Origin: Mercurialis annua
Taxonomy: Eukaryota > Streptophyta > Magnoliopsida > Malpighiales > Euphorbiaceae
Assembly (NCBI RefSeq): GCF_937616625.2
Contig: NC_065576.1
Coordinates: 18,068,001 to 18,132,000, forward strand
Direction: 5' to 3'
DNA: 64,000 nucleotides
Each line of letters begins with the position of its first letter. The first letter of the stretch is position 1. Under the pieces are notes generated by a model. The model ran no database searches. It had not been told where the DNA came from and saw only the letters and a list, made by a program, of their open reading frames with translations. Below are positions 34,695 through 48,200 of the stretch, in pieces. Both the position numbers and the translations under genes were made by a program.

Positions 34695-37600
34695 TTTGGT
34701 TTCAAACCAAGGCCATTTGTTTGCTATGTGTTTACTCTGTTAAGCGTTGTTATGTCTTAGGAACTACTGCGGATATAGGTTTCCGTCATGTCTTTTAAAA
34801 CGTCATCATTTGTTTTTCAAACCTTCAGCCTACATCCTATAGGTGATGTCTGTCAGTCCTTATTTGGTATTGATGCTTTGATTGACAATTTATTTCACTT
34901 GGATGTTAGTTGCTGTGTTTTATCATGTTGAGATTATGTCACTTGGGTGATTATTATTGCTTCGATTTCTCGGGAAATCATAGGCTGGTAAATTTTTTTC
35001 TAAACTCATACTTGGGTATGGTGTTGAGTGATAAATTTGGCGACAATGCCTGATACTATTTAGAATATATGGAATGGTTACGGTTATTTTACATGATGCG
35101 TTGAATTGCTTGTGGGCTTATTAATAAAGTACATTTTGACTTTGGCCTCGATTGTTGATTTTAAATGTGATCATATGCTGATCGTTTACCTTGTTTTCTA
35201 TTAAAAAAATTTAGGGTTAAATTTTTAAACGTGTTTTGGCGGTCATACATTACTTTGACCAAATGTCGTTTTAAATTTTTTATTGAGAATATTTGTTTAT
35301 TCTGATTTGTGTTTCGACACAGAATCATATGAGAAGTTTGGTTTTAAATTCTTAAAAAGTTTGATTTTTGGTTGAGTTACCAGTAAAAAAGAGATTTTTG
35401 TATTTTGAAATATTATGTTTGGCTTGGTGTTAACAAGCGATGATTTCAAAATGATATTTTATGAGATGAGCCATTATTTTAAGAATTTAACGTTGAAGTT
35501 ATTTTATCATGATGTACTATATCAGTATTTTAAATTTTTGGGATTTACGGAATAGATGTTGAGATTAAAGATTTCTCATTTGAAATTTTAGATTGCCATT
35601 TAGCAGTTGGGTTATGTTGAGCTCTCAATTTTGAAAGGATGGAAATTTTATTGAAAATATTTTTCCGATTTTACAAATATTTTGAATACGTTTTATAAAC
35701 GTTTATTTTGGGTTCGACTTGGGTCACCCAAATTTAGCAGTTGAGCTTAGTAGTTATAATGACTCGGCTAGCTCGATGATTTTATGATTTGAGATACTTG
35801 GGTATCCGTTTTTAAGCAACTGATCAATAAGAAGAGATTTTTTTTTACAAATTGTGATTTTGTTTTAACCGTAGGGCTCAACAAAATTTGGAAATTTTTG
35901 TTTTTGATTTTAATTTCAAAACGAATTTTGAAGCGTACTATTAAACGATGATATAATTACATGGTGATTTTGTATGAGATTTCAAGGATACGTTGTGATA
36001 TATCTCGATTTTTTTTAAGTATATTTGGGTTAATTGTGTTCAATGGTACGTTTACGTGGTTTACGACTTACAGATTTGTTTCTTATAAAAATAATTTGCG
36101 CTGTTTAACTAGCTTGTCTGTTGGACTAAGTTGATTATTTTTGTTTTGTCTCTTCGTGCGGAGTAGCACGTGAGATGATTTAGTCACGTGGTTATGGTTG
36201 GTTTACCTCGATTTATAGTTTGACCTTTGAGTAAGACCTTCCTTTAGACCTTGTTTCCTTTGTTCGGTTTAGAATTGCGCGGAGTTTTGCTGTTTCTGTT
36301 TCGTGGATCGAAACCATTGGGTTTTGATATCGAGGAATACGAGGAAAGTATTTCCTCGGATTGGCTGATGATATCTGATTTTCCTAGATCGGATATTGAA
36401 AACTCTGAACCGAGAAGATAGATCGATGTACTAATGCACTGGTGTTTCCATCAAGTTTGATGATGCGATGCGGGAGCTAGCGGTAAATTTGGTAGGAACG
36501 TTTTGTGTCGTTATTTCTTTGGGAATAAGTTTTAATTAGGGTTTAGGGTAGTTTGATATTTATGCGGAAGAGTTGTAACGAAATTTTAGGTTGAATTGTT
36601 TGATAGCATTGAATGTTGCTAGGTTACAAGTAAGGAATTTTGAGAATTATTTTGAGGTTATCGAGTGCACATCTCACAGAGTGTAACGTCTCGCAAATGT
36701 TTTATTGAGAAATGGATTTCAAAGATTGATTTGCTGAAATATTTAAAATACTTTCAACACGTAATTGTGCCCAGACACATCACAAACATGCATTTTGAAT
36801 GTCACGAATAGGTTTGCATTGAACACAGAGTATGTTCACTAAATATAAGATGAATTAATAATTGAAACATGCATAATAGTACATGCATCACGTGCATAGA
36901 AATTATTAGGGTTGGATGCAACTCTTTGGGGATGAGAGATGTCATCACCCTGGCGCACAATTATGTAAAATAGATTTTATCGATAAAATGTTTTGAGAAA
37001 GATGTTTTGAACAAACTCGCGAGTCCCTTTGGGGAAAACGTATTTATAAAGTTGTGGAATTTCAAATGATTTTGAAACTGTTACCGAAAGGTAGCTAGAC
37101 AAAAACTCTGTGATGATGGTGATGGATATTGGACGTTTTTGTTGTGAGATATTGGTCTGTAGAATTATAATCTTGAGGTTATGAGTAAGAATGATTTTAA
37201 GGTTGCGCTCGAGATATAGTTATGCTAAGTGCGGCATAGTGTATTTTAGAATAGAAAGCTTCATGATAATTAAGGATGTGTGGGTTAAGGATATTGGTTA
37301 TGCTCCATGTGTGTATATACACTATATTTTTGTTTTAAACGAAACTTTATATTTATAGATTGAAATTATCCAAAGTAATTTGGTGTATTGATATAAGAAA
37401 TGTTTATAAACAAGAAATTTATGTTGCTGATTTTATTGTTTTGAGGAAAGGGAGAAATTTTGTCAAAATTGATTCAAAAGGGATAGTAAATTTCCACTTG
37501 AGCGATGTTTTCAAATTGTGTTTTTGTTTGAAAAATTTTAGAAGCGAATTAAAATTTTGGGATGTTTGAAACATTAGTGTGTTTGAATACGGAGGATTTT

Positions 37601-39253
37601 ACCACTTTTGGCCTTTAAAGTATAAACTATTCAAAAAGTTCTTAGCAGGTTTGAATTAAAGAGAACATAAATTTTGTCAGTTGAACCGTTTTATAGATTT
37701 GCAAATGTATTGGAAAGTAAGAGGGAATTTCGGATTTAAATATGAAGGTTTTGAAATTTTTCAAGGGCTTACAAAAAAAACCGGTGGTTCTTCAACGGTT
37801 ATGGTATTTCGATTTCGAATGAAAAAAAAAAGAGGTGTAAGACGTAGAGTCTTTTGGAAAAAATTTATATATAAAATATTTGGTATTAAAATATTTTATA
37901 CCCTCAGGGGTTGGTTTTGAGCATAGCTGACAATCCGTTCGTAGTAAACTGGTCGTATTGATCTTTCGTTGTATACGAGGTTATAGTCAATTGATTGAAT
38001 AATTTTGAGAATTTGAATTCGATTTGGCTATATGAGATAGTTGATTCAGAATCGGGAATCGCGGTTAATAGGTTTCGACAACCATGATTGGTTGATCGAT
38101 TTTGGCTAATTAATGCTATTATAATGTTTGGATATCGTTTTGAGCATCGTTGAACACTTGTTGTAAGAGACAAAAAATTTAAGTCGTCTGATGTAGTCAA
38201 TGCTCAGTATAATCGTGGCGTTATGTTTTGAGTTATTGGGAGAATCATTTTGATGGATATTGTTTATCAATGATATAGAAATTTTTCTTATCATAAAAGA
38301 GGTCCGCTTTTCTTTGAATTGCGATATGCGTTTTCGTGTTTTATGATTCACAAGTTAATTGTATTATCGAGTTGGTACTAAATCGTTAGGATTAAATGAT
38401 TATTATAATGTTGATTTTAGAACTAAAATATTATCAGAAGTATATTGGGTTTTGTTATCGATAATTTTGATGTAGAGATGATATGAGTGGAAGTAAGTAG
38501 TGTTTTAGAACGATAGATTTTATCAACTATGTTTGCAGTGTTATTGTTTTGTCTGAGGCAAAAGATTTTGGAATTATAGAATTATAGTTGAGCTTAGCGC
38601 TTAATCTTGTATTTGATATTTAGAATTTTATAATAGATGAGTTTCTAACTGGTTTGGAAGCCACTCCGGTATAGAGAAATTGTGATTCTCAGTTGAAATA
38701 TTATGTTATTATTAGTTGGGGCATCTATTGCTAGAAACAGAATTTGGTGCATATGCGTGTTGTGATCGCTTATATTGCGAACCAGTGTCAGTTTTGAGAT
38801 TCGAGATTCGTTCTTTATTATCTTAGGTATACCAGCCGAGTGTTGTGTAGTAGAGTTTGTTTTATCTTAGTTGATCTCACTTAGAGTTGCGTTTTCGTTT
38901 ATGCCCAGTGGAAGTTGTGTCGGTAGTTTGATGACCTTTAAGTATGATCGGTTTTTGCAACTGGAGGTTCTGAGTTGTCATGAGGGACAACCTGTTGAGT
39001 TTTTTTTACGCATGTGCGTATGTCGTTGAACATGGGATAAATTTGATTTCAGTTGGGTTTGTTTCTTTAATGACAGAGGTCGTTTGCAATTTTGTTGTTT
39101 TGGTTGTCCCTGTTTACGCTGGATATCTTGTGATGTGTTTTCTTATCGGCTTTGTTCATTTTGTTCAGTTGGACGTGTAACTTTATGTTATGTGGCACGT
39201 CGATGATTTTGTTTTAAATTCGAGGACGAATTTTTTTAATTTGTTGGGGAGAA
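34695..39253 (+). other. Non-coding internal region of LARD element A
   Basis: 4.56 kb without any gag, pol or env-like frame. The first ~330 bp (to about 35030, including CATACTTGGGTATG) matches the leader of the Tekay-like element; it then diverges where gag would start. Around 35690-35790 there is a diverged copy of an LTR block (GACTTGGGTCACCC, then TAATGACTCGGCTAGCTCGA). From about 36320 to the end it is homologous to the internal region of element B on the minus strand. The last bases include AAATTCGAGGACGAATTTTT and the PPT GGGGAGAA (39246-39253). Short open frames near 37360-37920 and 38980 look like chance. Confidence 0.82.
36670..36975 (+). other. Conserved non-coding island shared by LARD copies A and B
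   Basis: TTGTGCCCAGACA, CATGCATTTTGAATGTCAC, CATGCATAATAGTACATGCA and GGGTTGGATGCAACTCTTTG all recur in reverse at 58311-58600 in element B with few changes by eye. No open frame spans it. Repeated ATGCAT motifs lie at 36866-36885. Either a functional RNA or DNA signal, or an old captured fragment; I cannot tell which. Confidence 0.6.
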
Positions 39254-42206
39254 TGTAATATCCCGTAAAAATTTAATTTATGGTTTCGATAATTTCTGAC
39301 GTCTGTCCAGTTGTTTTGAGATAAATTCAGAGTTAGTGGTTCGGTTCGTGGTTCAACCGAAGGGTTGAACCACTCCCTTTCAATTAGGTCTCAAAAGAGA
39401 CCTAATTGTTAAACTTTCTCGTACGAGACACAAGGTCTCGTACGAGACTTCATTGATTTTTGCCTGGTCTCGTATGAGACCAGGGTTCCCGAACGGGAAC
39501 AAGCCTCATATGGCTGTTCTCATTCGAGAACAGCCTTGTCAAGGCAAGGGGGCAGTTTCGACTTTCATTCTAACCTATATCGACCTACTTAAATACCTAA
39601 AACTAAACCCTAATCTATTCTCGACACTACAAGCAAACCCTAGCCACCTTTAACATTCATTTTCACTAAGAATCGTTGCTGAAATCTCCCCTCAAACCCT
39701 GTTGTCCGGTAAGCTTCCTTAATTCATTTGATTTCAGTTTTCGTTTTTTAAACGTCCTTTTGTTTTCTGATTCGTTCTTGCTCGTTTGTTGATCGAAATC
39801 AAAATCGTTCGATCCTAGAGATTTTAGACTCACGCCTCTACGATTTCCCACCTTGATTTCGCAAAACGATACGTAATCGACCTCGTTTAAATCGCCGCCG
39901 TTTTATCGTATTTATACGCTATTAAGACTATGTTCATTTGTTTAACTTTCTGCCGATTTATGAGATTGTTGAGGCATGATCATTCCTATGTTAGGTCTTA
40001 ACCTTACGTTCAAATTTGTACCATTCCACCTCTGGATTATCAAGCTCGTGTTTCTTCGATAACGGTACGTCCAAATCCTTCTTTCTTCGCCGTTTGGTTT
40101 CGCCATGTTCATGTGATTACTGCCAAATCGATTCCTTCTTGTTGTCTTGATCTTGTTGTATTTCATGATGTTAGACCTCTGGGAATGTTGTGATTCATAA
40201 ACTAATTGATAGTGTTGTGATATATCTATCCGTTTGTTGCCGTTTTGATTTCTCGAATTCACGCTATAAATTCTCATGTGTTATTCATGTACTGCTATGT
40301 GTTTGGGTAGTTGATGATTGTTTTGTTGTCCTAGGATCATGATTAAAAAAACTTGCTTTAGATTCTAAAATTTAATCTGTGATTAAGTTACAATTCATTG
40401 ACTAAGAGTCATGTTTTTGATGAAATTGATTAAGTGATTGGCGGGAGTGATATGTTTCATTTAAAGAAGATGGCCAAAAGGTCATTTTGCTCATTTAATT
40501 GTTTTGACTAAATCATATAAATCCCTTAAGTTAAACTTTACCTATCAATTGATAATAACTAGGATTTCAATTGATTTATAAATAAATATTGTAAATGATG
40601 GCAATTTATTATTTAAGCTAATATAGTTACTCGGGTAATTATGTTTGTTTTTGAATTTTAATTTGGCATAAAATTGGCTAAATTACAATTTAGCCCTTGA
40701 ACGTTTTTATAACTTATTAAGTATGTTTTTGGTTAGTAACTTTATATTTTGTTTTAATTATAAACAAAAGTAATTGATTTGATTTCGAATATAAAAATTG
40801 GCTAAAGTATAGTTTAGTCCCTCAACTTTTATAACTTATTTGATTAAGTTTTTGATTGTAACTCGGGTTACTTGAAGTTAAAGATATTGGGTTCCGTTTT
40901 AAATATAGATTTATTATTTATCAAAATTGATTTTATAATTATAAACTATGGTTTATAATTGGGTATGATTTTACTTATTTTATCAAAGTGATTTTGGGAA
41001 TTATAAACTCTAGTTTATATTTCGATAAAATATTTTGGATCGGGTTAGACTTGGGTCACTCGACATGTGAGGTAGCTTGGTAGTTATTGGTAACTCGGCT
41101 AACCCAATATTTGAGGAAATTGATTTAAGTTATTATTTATTTATTATTTAAGTAATACTTTTCGGAACGGATTTTAAAGCGGAAACCCAATAGACTTGGC
41201 TTATTTATTTATTTGAGTATTGTGTTACTCGTTGTGGTTCATTTTTTTGACTCGGGTCATTACGTGATTAATTGTTCATTCTATTCTGGCTATGTTTATG
41301 CTTGACTCGGTATTGTGCTAGTCTAATGTGGTGTCTAGTATTCTTAGAGTTAGGGGTTGAATGGATTTTAACTTATATATTATTTTATACCCGTCGACTG
41401 CTCGTGCTTCGGAGTCTACGCAGGGTTAGCTGGTTGCCAAGATTCACGTGGATTAGCAAGTTGTGAGTTTGTAGTGCTATTTACCGCTTTATTAAGTACC
41501 GCAATTTATTTTAGTATTATAAATGTTTTTGAATTATACTAAGCGATTATGGATCTGGATTGAAACGAGCTACTCGATAGGCTTGTATCGAGACTGTGTG
41601 CACCGGTAATACTCTGGGATCGGCAGACTAAGTTCTTGCTTACGCTGGTAATTTGACGAGGATTTGTTCCCGTCCACTTTGGGTTTTTCAGTATGCTATG
41701 TCATACTTACGCTGGGATCATTTCAATACTGTTATTCCATAATCATATTATATTAGTATAAAAGGTTTTGATTTAAGGGTTTTAAACTTAGCACATGTAA
41801 ATAGTATTGCAAACTCATCTCAGTATATCTGACCCCGTTGTTTTCCCAAATTTTCCAGGTTTATGATTTGAAAGCTAGTCCACTCCGATCCTTTTATTCT
41901 TCGGAGGTTTATTTTTATTTTAAATAAATTGTCAAACTGATTTTTATCCTTAGACCGCACTAGTAAACTAGAAGACCATATTAAATTAGATGTTTGTCAG
42001 ATTGGTCTGACTGGCTTTATTTTATGCTTTGACATACTTATTTGTTTAACTCTGGTTATTTATTAATTAATGTAAGTAATTATATTTAAATTGTTATATT
42101 ACCTTGTATGTTTGATTTTTATCCGCAAGGCTTGCTACGGGGTATGGTTGTACAACCATACCCATACCCTAGCGCCGATCGCGATCCGTGAAATTGGGTC
42201 GTGACA
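39254..42206 (+). mobile_element. 3' LTR of element A (full length)
   Basis: TGTAATATCCCGTAAAAATT to GAAATTGGGTCGTGACA, 2953 bp, followed by GGAGA. It includes about 0.9 kb (40050-40943) deleted from the 5' copy. The palindrome cassette is at 39348-39546, where two CpG-containing cores have mutated (CTCGTATGAG, CTCATTCGAG) relative to the 5' LTR. The donor-like GTCCG|GTAAGC is at 39704-39714. Confidence 0.93.
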
Positions 42207-42211
42207 GGAGA
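42207..42211. repeat. Target-site duplication GGAGA (right)
   Basis: Matches 21495-21499. Satellite resumes directly after. Confidence 0.9.
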
Positions 42212-45200
42212 GGTTTGATTTTGTTTTGTAACGTTTGTAAACGTTTGGCTTAAATTGCTCTAAAGGTGAAACGTTTGGATTTGTTTCATAACGTTTGTAA
42301 ACGTTTGGCTTAAATCCCAAAAAAGGTGAAAAGTTTCGTAAGGTTAGGATTTGTTTTGTAACGTTTTAAACTTTTGGCTTGAATCGAAAAAAAGGTGAAA
42401 CATTAGGTTTTGTTTCGTAGCGTTTCTAAACGTTTGGCTTAACTCGCTAAAACAGTGAAACGTTTGGTTTTGTTTCGTAACGTTTGTAAACGTTTGGCTT
42501 AAATTGCTAAAAAGGTGAAACGTTTGGATATGTTTCGTAACGTTTGTAAACGTTTGGCTTAAATTTCTAAAAAGGGGAAATGTTTTGTTTTGTTTCGTAA
42601 CGATTGTAAACGTTTGGCATAAATCGCTAAAAATGGGGAACTTTTGGATTTGTTTTGTAACCTTTGTAAATGCTTGGCTTAAATCGTTAAAAAGGTGAAA
42701 CGTTTGGGTTTGTTTCGTAATGTTTGTAAACGCTTGGCTTAAATCTCTAAAAAGGTGAAACGTTTGGTTTAGTTTCGTAACGTTTTAAACGTTTGGATTG
42801 GTTTCGTAACGTTTTAAACGTTTGGCTTAAATCGCTAAAAAGTTGAAACTTTGGATTTGTTTTGTAACGTTTGTCAATGTTTTGCTTAAATCGCTAAAAA
42901 GGTTAAACGTTTGGATTTATTAATAACATTTGTCTTAAATAGTTGAAAATGGGTAACGATTGGATTGGTTTTGTAACGTTTTAAATGTTTGGCTTAAATC
43001 GCTAAAAAGGTGAAACGTTTAGATTGTTTCGTAACGTTTGTAAACATTTGGCTTCAATCGCTAAAAAGGTAAAACGTTTGGTTTGTTTTTTGTAACGTTT
43101 GTAAATGTTTCGTTTAAATCGCTAAAAATGTAAAACGTTTGGATTTGTTTCGTAACGTTTTAAACATTTGGATTTGTTTCATAAAGTTTATAAATGTTTG
43201 GATTAAATTTCTAAAAAGGTGAAACGTTTTGTTTTGTTTCGTAACGTTTGTAAACGTTTGGCTTAAATCGCTGAAAAGGTGAAACTTTTGGATTTTTTCG
43301 TAACGTTTTAAACGTTTGGATTCAATCGCTAAAAAGGTAAAACGCTTGGATTTGTTTCGTAACATTTGTAAACGTTTTGGATTTGTTTTGTAACGATTGT
43401 AAACGTTTGACTTAAATTGCTAAAAAGGGGACACGTTTGGATTTGTTTTGTAACGTTTATAAACGTTTGGCTTCAATCTCTAATAAGGTGAAACGTCTGG
43501 ATCTGTTTCGTAACGTTTGTAAACGTTTGGCTTAAATTGCTAAAAAGATTAAACGTTTGGAGTTGTTTTATAATGTTTGTAAACGTTTGGATTGGTTTCG
43601 TAACGTTCAAACGTTTGGCTTAAACGCTAAAAAGGTGAAACATTTGGATTTGTTTCGTAACGTTTTAAACGTTTAAATTGGTTTCGTAACGTTTTAAACG
43701 TTTGGCTTAAATCGCTAAAAGGGTGAAACGTATGGATTTGTTTCGTAACGTTTTAAACGTTTAGCTTAATCGCTAAAAGGTTGAAACGTTCGGTTTTTTT
43801 TTAATTGTTGTATATGTTTGGCTTTAATCGCTGAATAGGGGAAACGTTTGGATTGGTTTCGTAACGTTATAAACGTTTTGCTGAAATCGCTAAAAAGGTG
43901 AAACGTTAGGATTTGTTTTGTAACGTTTTAAACGTTTAGCTTAAATCGCTAAAAATTTGAAACATTTGGATTTGTTTTTTAACGTATATAAACGTTTGGT
44001 TTATATAGCTAAAAAGGTAAAACGTTTGGATTTGTTTTGTAATCTTTGTAAACGTTTGGCTTAAATAGATAAAAAGGTGAAACGTTTGGATTTGTTTCTT
44101 AACGTTTGTAAACGTTTGGCTTAAATTGTTAAAAATATGAAACGTTTGGATTGGTTTCGTAATATTAGTAAACGTTTGGCTTAAAAGCTAAAAAGGTGAA
44201 ACGTTTGGATTTGTTTTGTAACGTTTGTAAACGTTTGGTTTTGTTTCGTGACGTTTTAAACGTTTGGATTGCATTCGTTTGGTTTTGTTTCGTAACGTTT
44301 TTAACGACTAAAACGTTTGGATTTATTTCTTGACTTTTGTAAACGTTTGGCTTAAATTGCTAAAAAGGTGAACTGTTTGGATTTGTTTCATAACGTTTGT
44401 AAACGTTTGGCTTAAATCGTAAAAAATGGGAAACATTTCGATTTGTTTCGTAATGTTTTAAACGTTTGGCTTAAATCACTAAAAAGGTGAACCATTTTAA
44501 ACATTTGGATTTTTGTCGTAACGTTTGTAAACGTTTAGCTTAAATCGCTAAAAAGGTGAAATGTTTGGATTTGTTTCGTAACGTTGTAAACATTTGGCTT
44601 AAATCGCTAAAAAGGTAAAATGTTTGGGTTTTTTTCATAACGTTTGTAAACGTTTGGCTTAATTTGGCAAAAAGGGGAAACATTTGGATTTGTTTCGCAC
44701 AGTTTTAAACGGTTGGATTAGTTTCATAACGTTTTAAACGTTTGGCTTAAATCGCTAAAAGGGTGAAACGTTTGGATTTGTTTCATAACGTTTTAAACGT
44801 TTAGCTTAAATCGCTAAAAGGTTGAAACATTGGATTCTTTTTGTAACAGTTGTAAATGTTTGGCTTCAATCGCGAAATAGGTGAAACTTTCGGATTTGTT
44901 TTGTAACATTTGTAAATGTTTGGATTACATCGCTAAAAAGGTGAAACGTTTGGATTTATTACTTAACCTTTTTAAACGTTTGGCTTAAATCGCTAAAAAT
45001 GTGAAATGTTTGGTTTGGTTTCGTAACATTTGTAAACTTTTGGCTTAAATCGCTAAAAAGATGAAACATTTGGATTTGTTTCGTACCGTTTTTAAACGTT
45101 TGGTTTTGTTTCGTAAAGTTTTAAACGTTTGGATTGGTTTCGTTTAATTTTGTTTCATAAAGTTTTTGGAGATTGAAACGTTTGGATTTGTTTCTTAACT

Positions 45201-48200
45201 TATGTAAACATTTGGCTTAAATTGCTAAAAAGGGGAAACATTTGGATTTGTTTCGTAACGTTTTAAACGTTTGGATTGGTTTCGTATCGTTTTAAACGTT
45301 TTGTTTAAATCGCTAAAAAGGTGAAACGTTTGGATTTGTTTCGTAACGTTTTAAACGTTTAGCTTAAATTGCTAAAAAGGTGAAACGTTTGGATTTTTTT
45401 TTAACGTTTGTAAACGTTTGGCTTCAATCGCTAAAACGGTAAAACGTTTGGATTTGTTTTGTAATTTTTGTAAACGTTCGGCATAAATAGCTAAAAAGGT
45501 GAAACGTTTGGATTTGTTTCTTAACGTTTGTAAACGTTTGGCTTAAATAGCTAAAAATATGAAACGTTTGGATTGGTTTTGTAACGTTTGTAAACGTTTG
45601 GCTTATAAAACGAAAAAGGTGAAACGTTTGGATTTGTTTCGTAACATTTGTAAACGTTTGGTTTTGTTTCGTAACGTTTTAAACGTTTGAATTGGATTCG
45701 CTTGGTTTTGTTTCATAACGTTTTTAGCGATTAAAACATTTCGATTTGTTTTTTAACTTTTGTAAACGTTTGGCTTATATTGCTAAAAAGATGCAATGAT
45801 TTGATTTCTTTGATAACTTTTGTATACATTTGGCTTAAATCGTTAAAAATGGGAAACATTTGGATTTGTTTCGTAATGTTTAAATGTTTGGCTTAAATCA
45901 CTAAAAAGGTGAAACATTTGGATTTTTCTCATAACGTTTTAAATGTTTGGATTTTTGTCGTAATGTTTGTAGACGTTTGGCTTAAATCGTTAAAAAGGTG
46001 AAATGTTTGCATTTGTTTCATAACGTTGTAAATGTTTGGCTGAAATCGCTAACAGGTGAAACGTTTCGTTTAAATTGGCAAAAAGGGAAAGATTTGGATT
46101 TGTTTCGCACCGTTTTAAACAGTTGGATTGGTTTCATAACGTTTTAAACGTTTGGCTTAAATCGATAAAAGGGTAAAACGTTTGGATTTCTTTCGTAACG
46201 TTTTAAACGTTTAGCTTAAATCGCTAAAAGGTTGAAACATTCGGATTCCTTTTGTAACGGTCGTAAATGTTTGGCTTCAGTCGCTAAATAGGTGAAACGT
46301 TTGGATTTGTTTTATAACATTTGTAAACATTTGGCTTAAATCGCTAAAAAGGTGAAACGTTTGGATTTGTTTCTTACGTTTGTAAACGTTTGACTTAAAT
46401 CGCTAAAAATGTGAAATGTTTTGTTTGGTTTCGTAACGTTTGTAAACTTTTGACTTAAATCGCTAAAAAGGAGAAACGTTTGGATTTGTTTCATAAAGTT
46501 TGTAAACGTTTGGTTTTGTTTCGTAACGTTTTAAACGTTTAGATTGGTTTCCTTTAATTTTGTTTCATGAAGTTTTTAGCGATTGAAACGTTTGGATTTA
46601 TATCTTAACTTTTGTAAACGTTTGACTTAAATTGCTAAAAAGGGGAAACGTTTTGATTTGTTTCGTAACGTTTTAAACGTTTGGACTGGTTTCATAATGT
46701 TTTAAACATTTGGCTTAAATCGCTAAAAAGGTGAAACGTTTGGATTTGTTTCGTAACGTTTTAAACATTTAGCTTAAATCGCTAAAAAGGTGTAACGTTT
46801 GGATTTGTTTTTTAACGTTTATAAACGTTTGGCTACAATCGCTAAAAAGGTAAAACGTTTGGATTTGTTTTGTAACGTTTGTAAACGTTTGGCTTAAATA
46901 GCTAAAAAGGTGAAACGTTTGGATTAATTTCTAAACGTTTGTAAACGTTTGGCTTAAATCGCTAAAAATATGAAACGTTTGGATTGGTTTCGTAACATTT
47001 GTAAACGTTTGGATTATTAAACTAAAAAGGTGAAACGTTTGGATTTATTTCGTAATGTTTGTAAACGTTTGGTTTTATTTCGTAACGTTTTAAACGTTTG
47101 GATTGGTTTTGTTTGGTTTTGTTTTGTAACATTTTTAGTGATTAAAACGTTTTGATTTGTTTCTTAACTTTTGTAAACGTTTGGCTTAAATTGCTAAAAA
47201 GGTGAAATGTTTGGATTTGTTTCATAACTTTTGTAAACGTTTGGCTTAAATCATTAAAAATGGGAAACATTTGGATTTGTTTTGTAAAGTTTTAAACGTT
47301 TGGCTTAAATCACTAAAAAGGAGAAACTTTTGGATTTGTTTCGTAACATTTTAAACGTTTGGATTTTTTTCGTAACGTTTGTAAACGTTTGGCTTAAATC
47401 GCTAAAAAGGTGAAATGTTTGGATTTGTTTCGTAACGTTGTAACGTTTGGCTTAAATCGCTAAAAAGCTGAAACGTTTGGTTTTTTTTCATATCATTTGT
47501 AAACGTTTGCCTTAAATTGGCAAAAAGGGGAAACGTTTGGATTTGTTTCGCACCGTTATAAATGGTTGGATTGGTTTCATAACGTTTTAAACGTTTGGCT
47601 TAAATCGCTAAAAGGATGAAGCATTTGGATTTGTTTCGTAACGTTTTAAACGTTTAGCTTAAATCACTAAAAGGTTGAAACATTGGATTCTTTTTGTAAC
47701 GGTTGTAAATGTTTGGCTTCAATAGCTAAATAGGTAAAAGATTTGGATTTGTTTTGTAACGTTTGTAAACGTTTGGATTTTTGTCATAACGTTTGTAAAC
47801 GTTTGGCTTATATCTCTAAAAATATGAAATGTTTGGATTTGTTTCGTAACGTTGTAAACGTTTAGCTTAAATCGCTAAAAAGGTGAAACGTTTGTTTTTT
47901 TTTCATAACGTTTGTAAACGTTTCACTTAAATTGGCAAAAAAGGGAAACATTTGGATTTGTTTCGCACCGTTTTAAACGATTGGATTTGTTTCATAACGT
48001 TCTAAACGTTTGGCGTAAATCTCTAAAAGGGTGAAACGTTTGGATTTGTTTCGTAACGTTTTAAACATTTAGCTTAAATCGCTAAAACGTTGAAACATTG
48101 AATTCTTTTTGTAACTATTGTAAATGTTTTGCTTCAATCGCTAAATAGGTGAAACGTTTGGATTTGTTTTGTAACATTTGTAAACGTTTGGCTTAAAATG

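Larger units (their letters stand above)
21500..42206 (+). mobile_element. LARD-type non-autonomous LTR retrotransposon A (with nested insertion)
   Basis: A complete element inserted in satellite DNA. It has a 5' LTR split by a nested element (21500-22452 plus 33575-34678), an internal region at 34679-39253, and a 3' LTR at 39254-42206. A perfect 5-bp duplication GGAGA flanks the whole. The PBS is complementary to initiator tRNA-Met and the PPT is GGGGAGAA. The ~4.6-kb internal region has no reading frame resembling gag or pol; the longest frames are under 120 codons and unlike any family I know. Long LTRs with a non-coding interior is the definition of a LARD. It shares its PBS-proximal leader and PPT-proximal sequence with the nested Tekay-like element, so mobilisation by such a partner is likely (inference). 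Confidence 0.88.

Noticed and set aside
37360..39180. Short frames in the LARD interior (69, 79 and 66 codons).
   Set aside because: No gag or pol similarity, composition like the surrounding AT-rich DNA, and not conserved as frames in element B.
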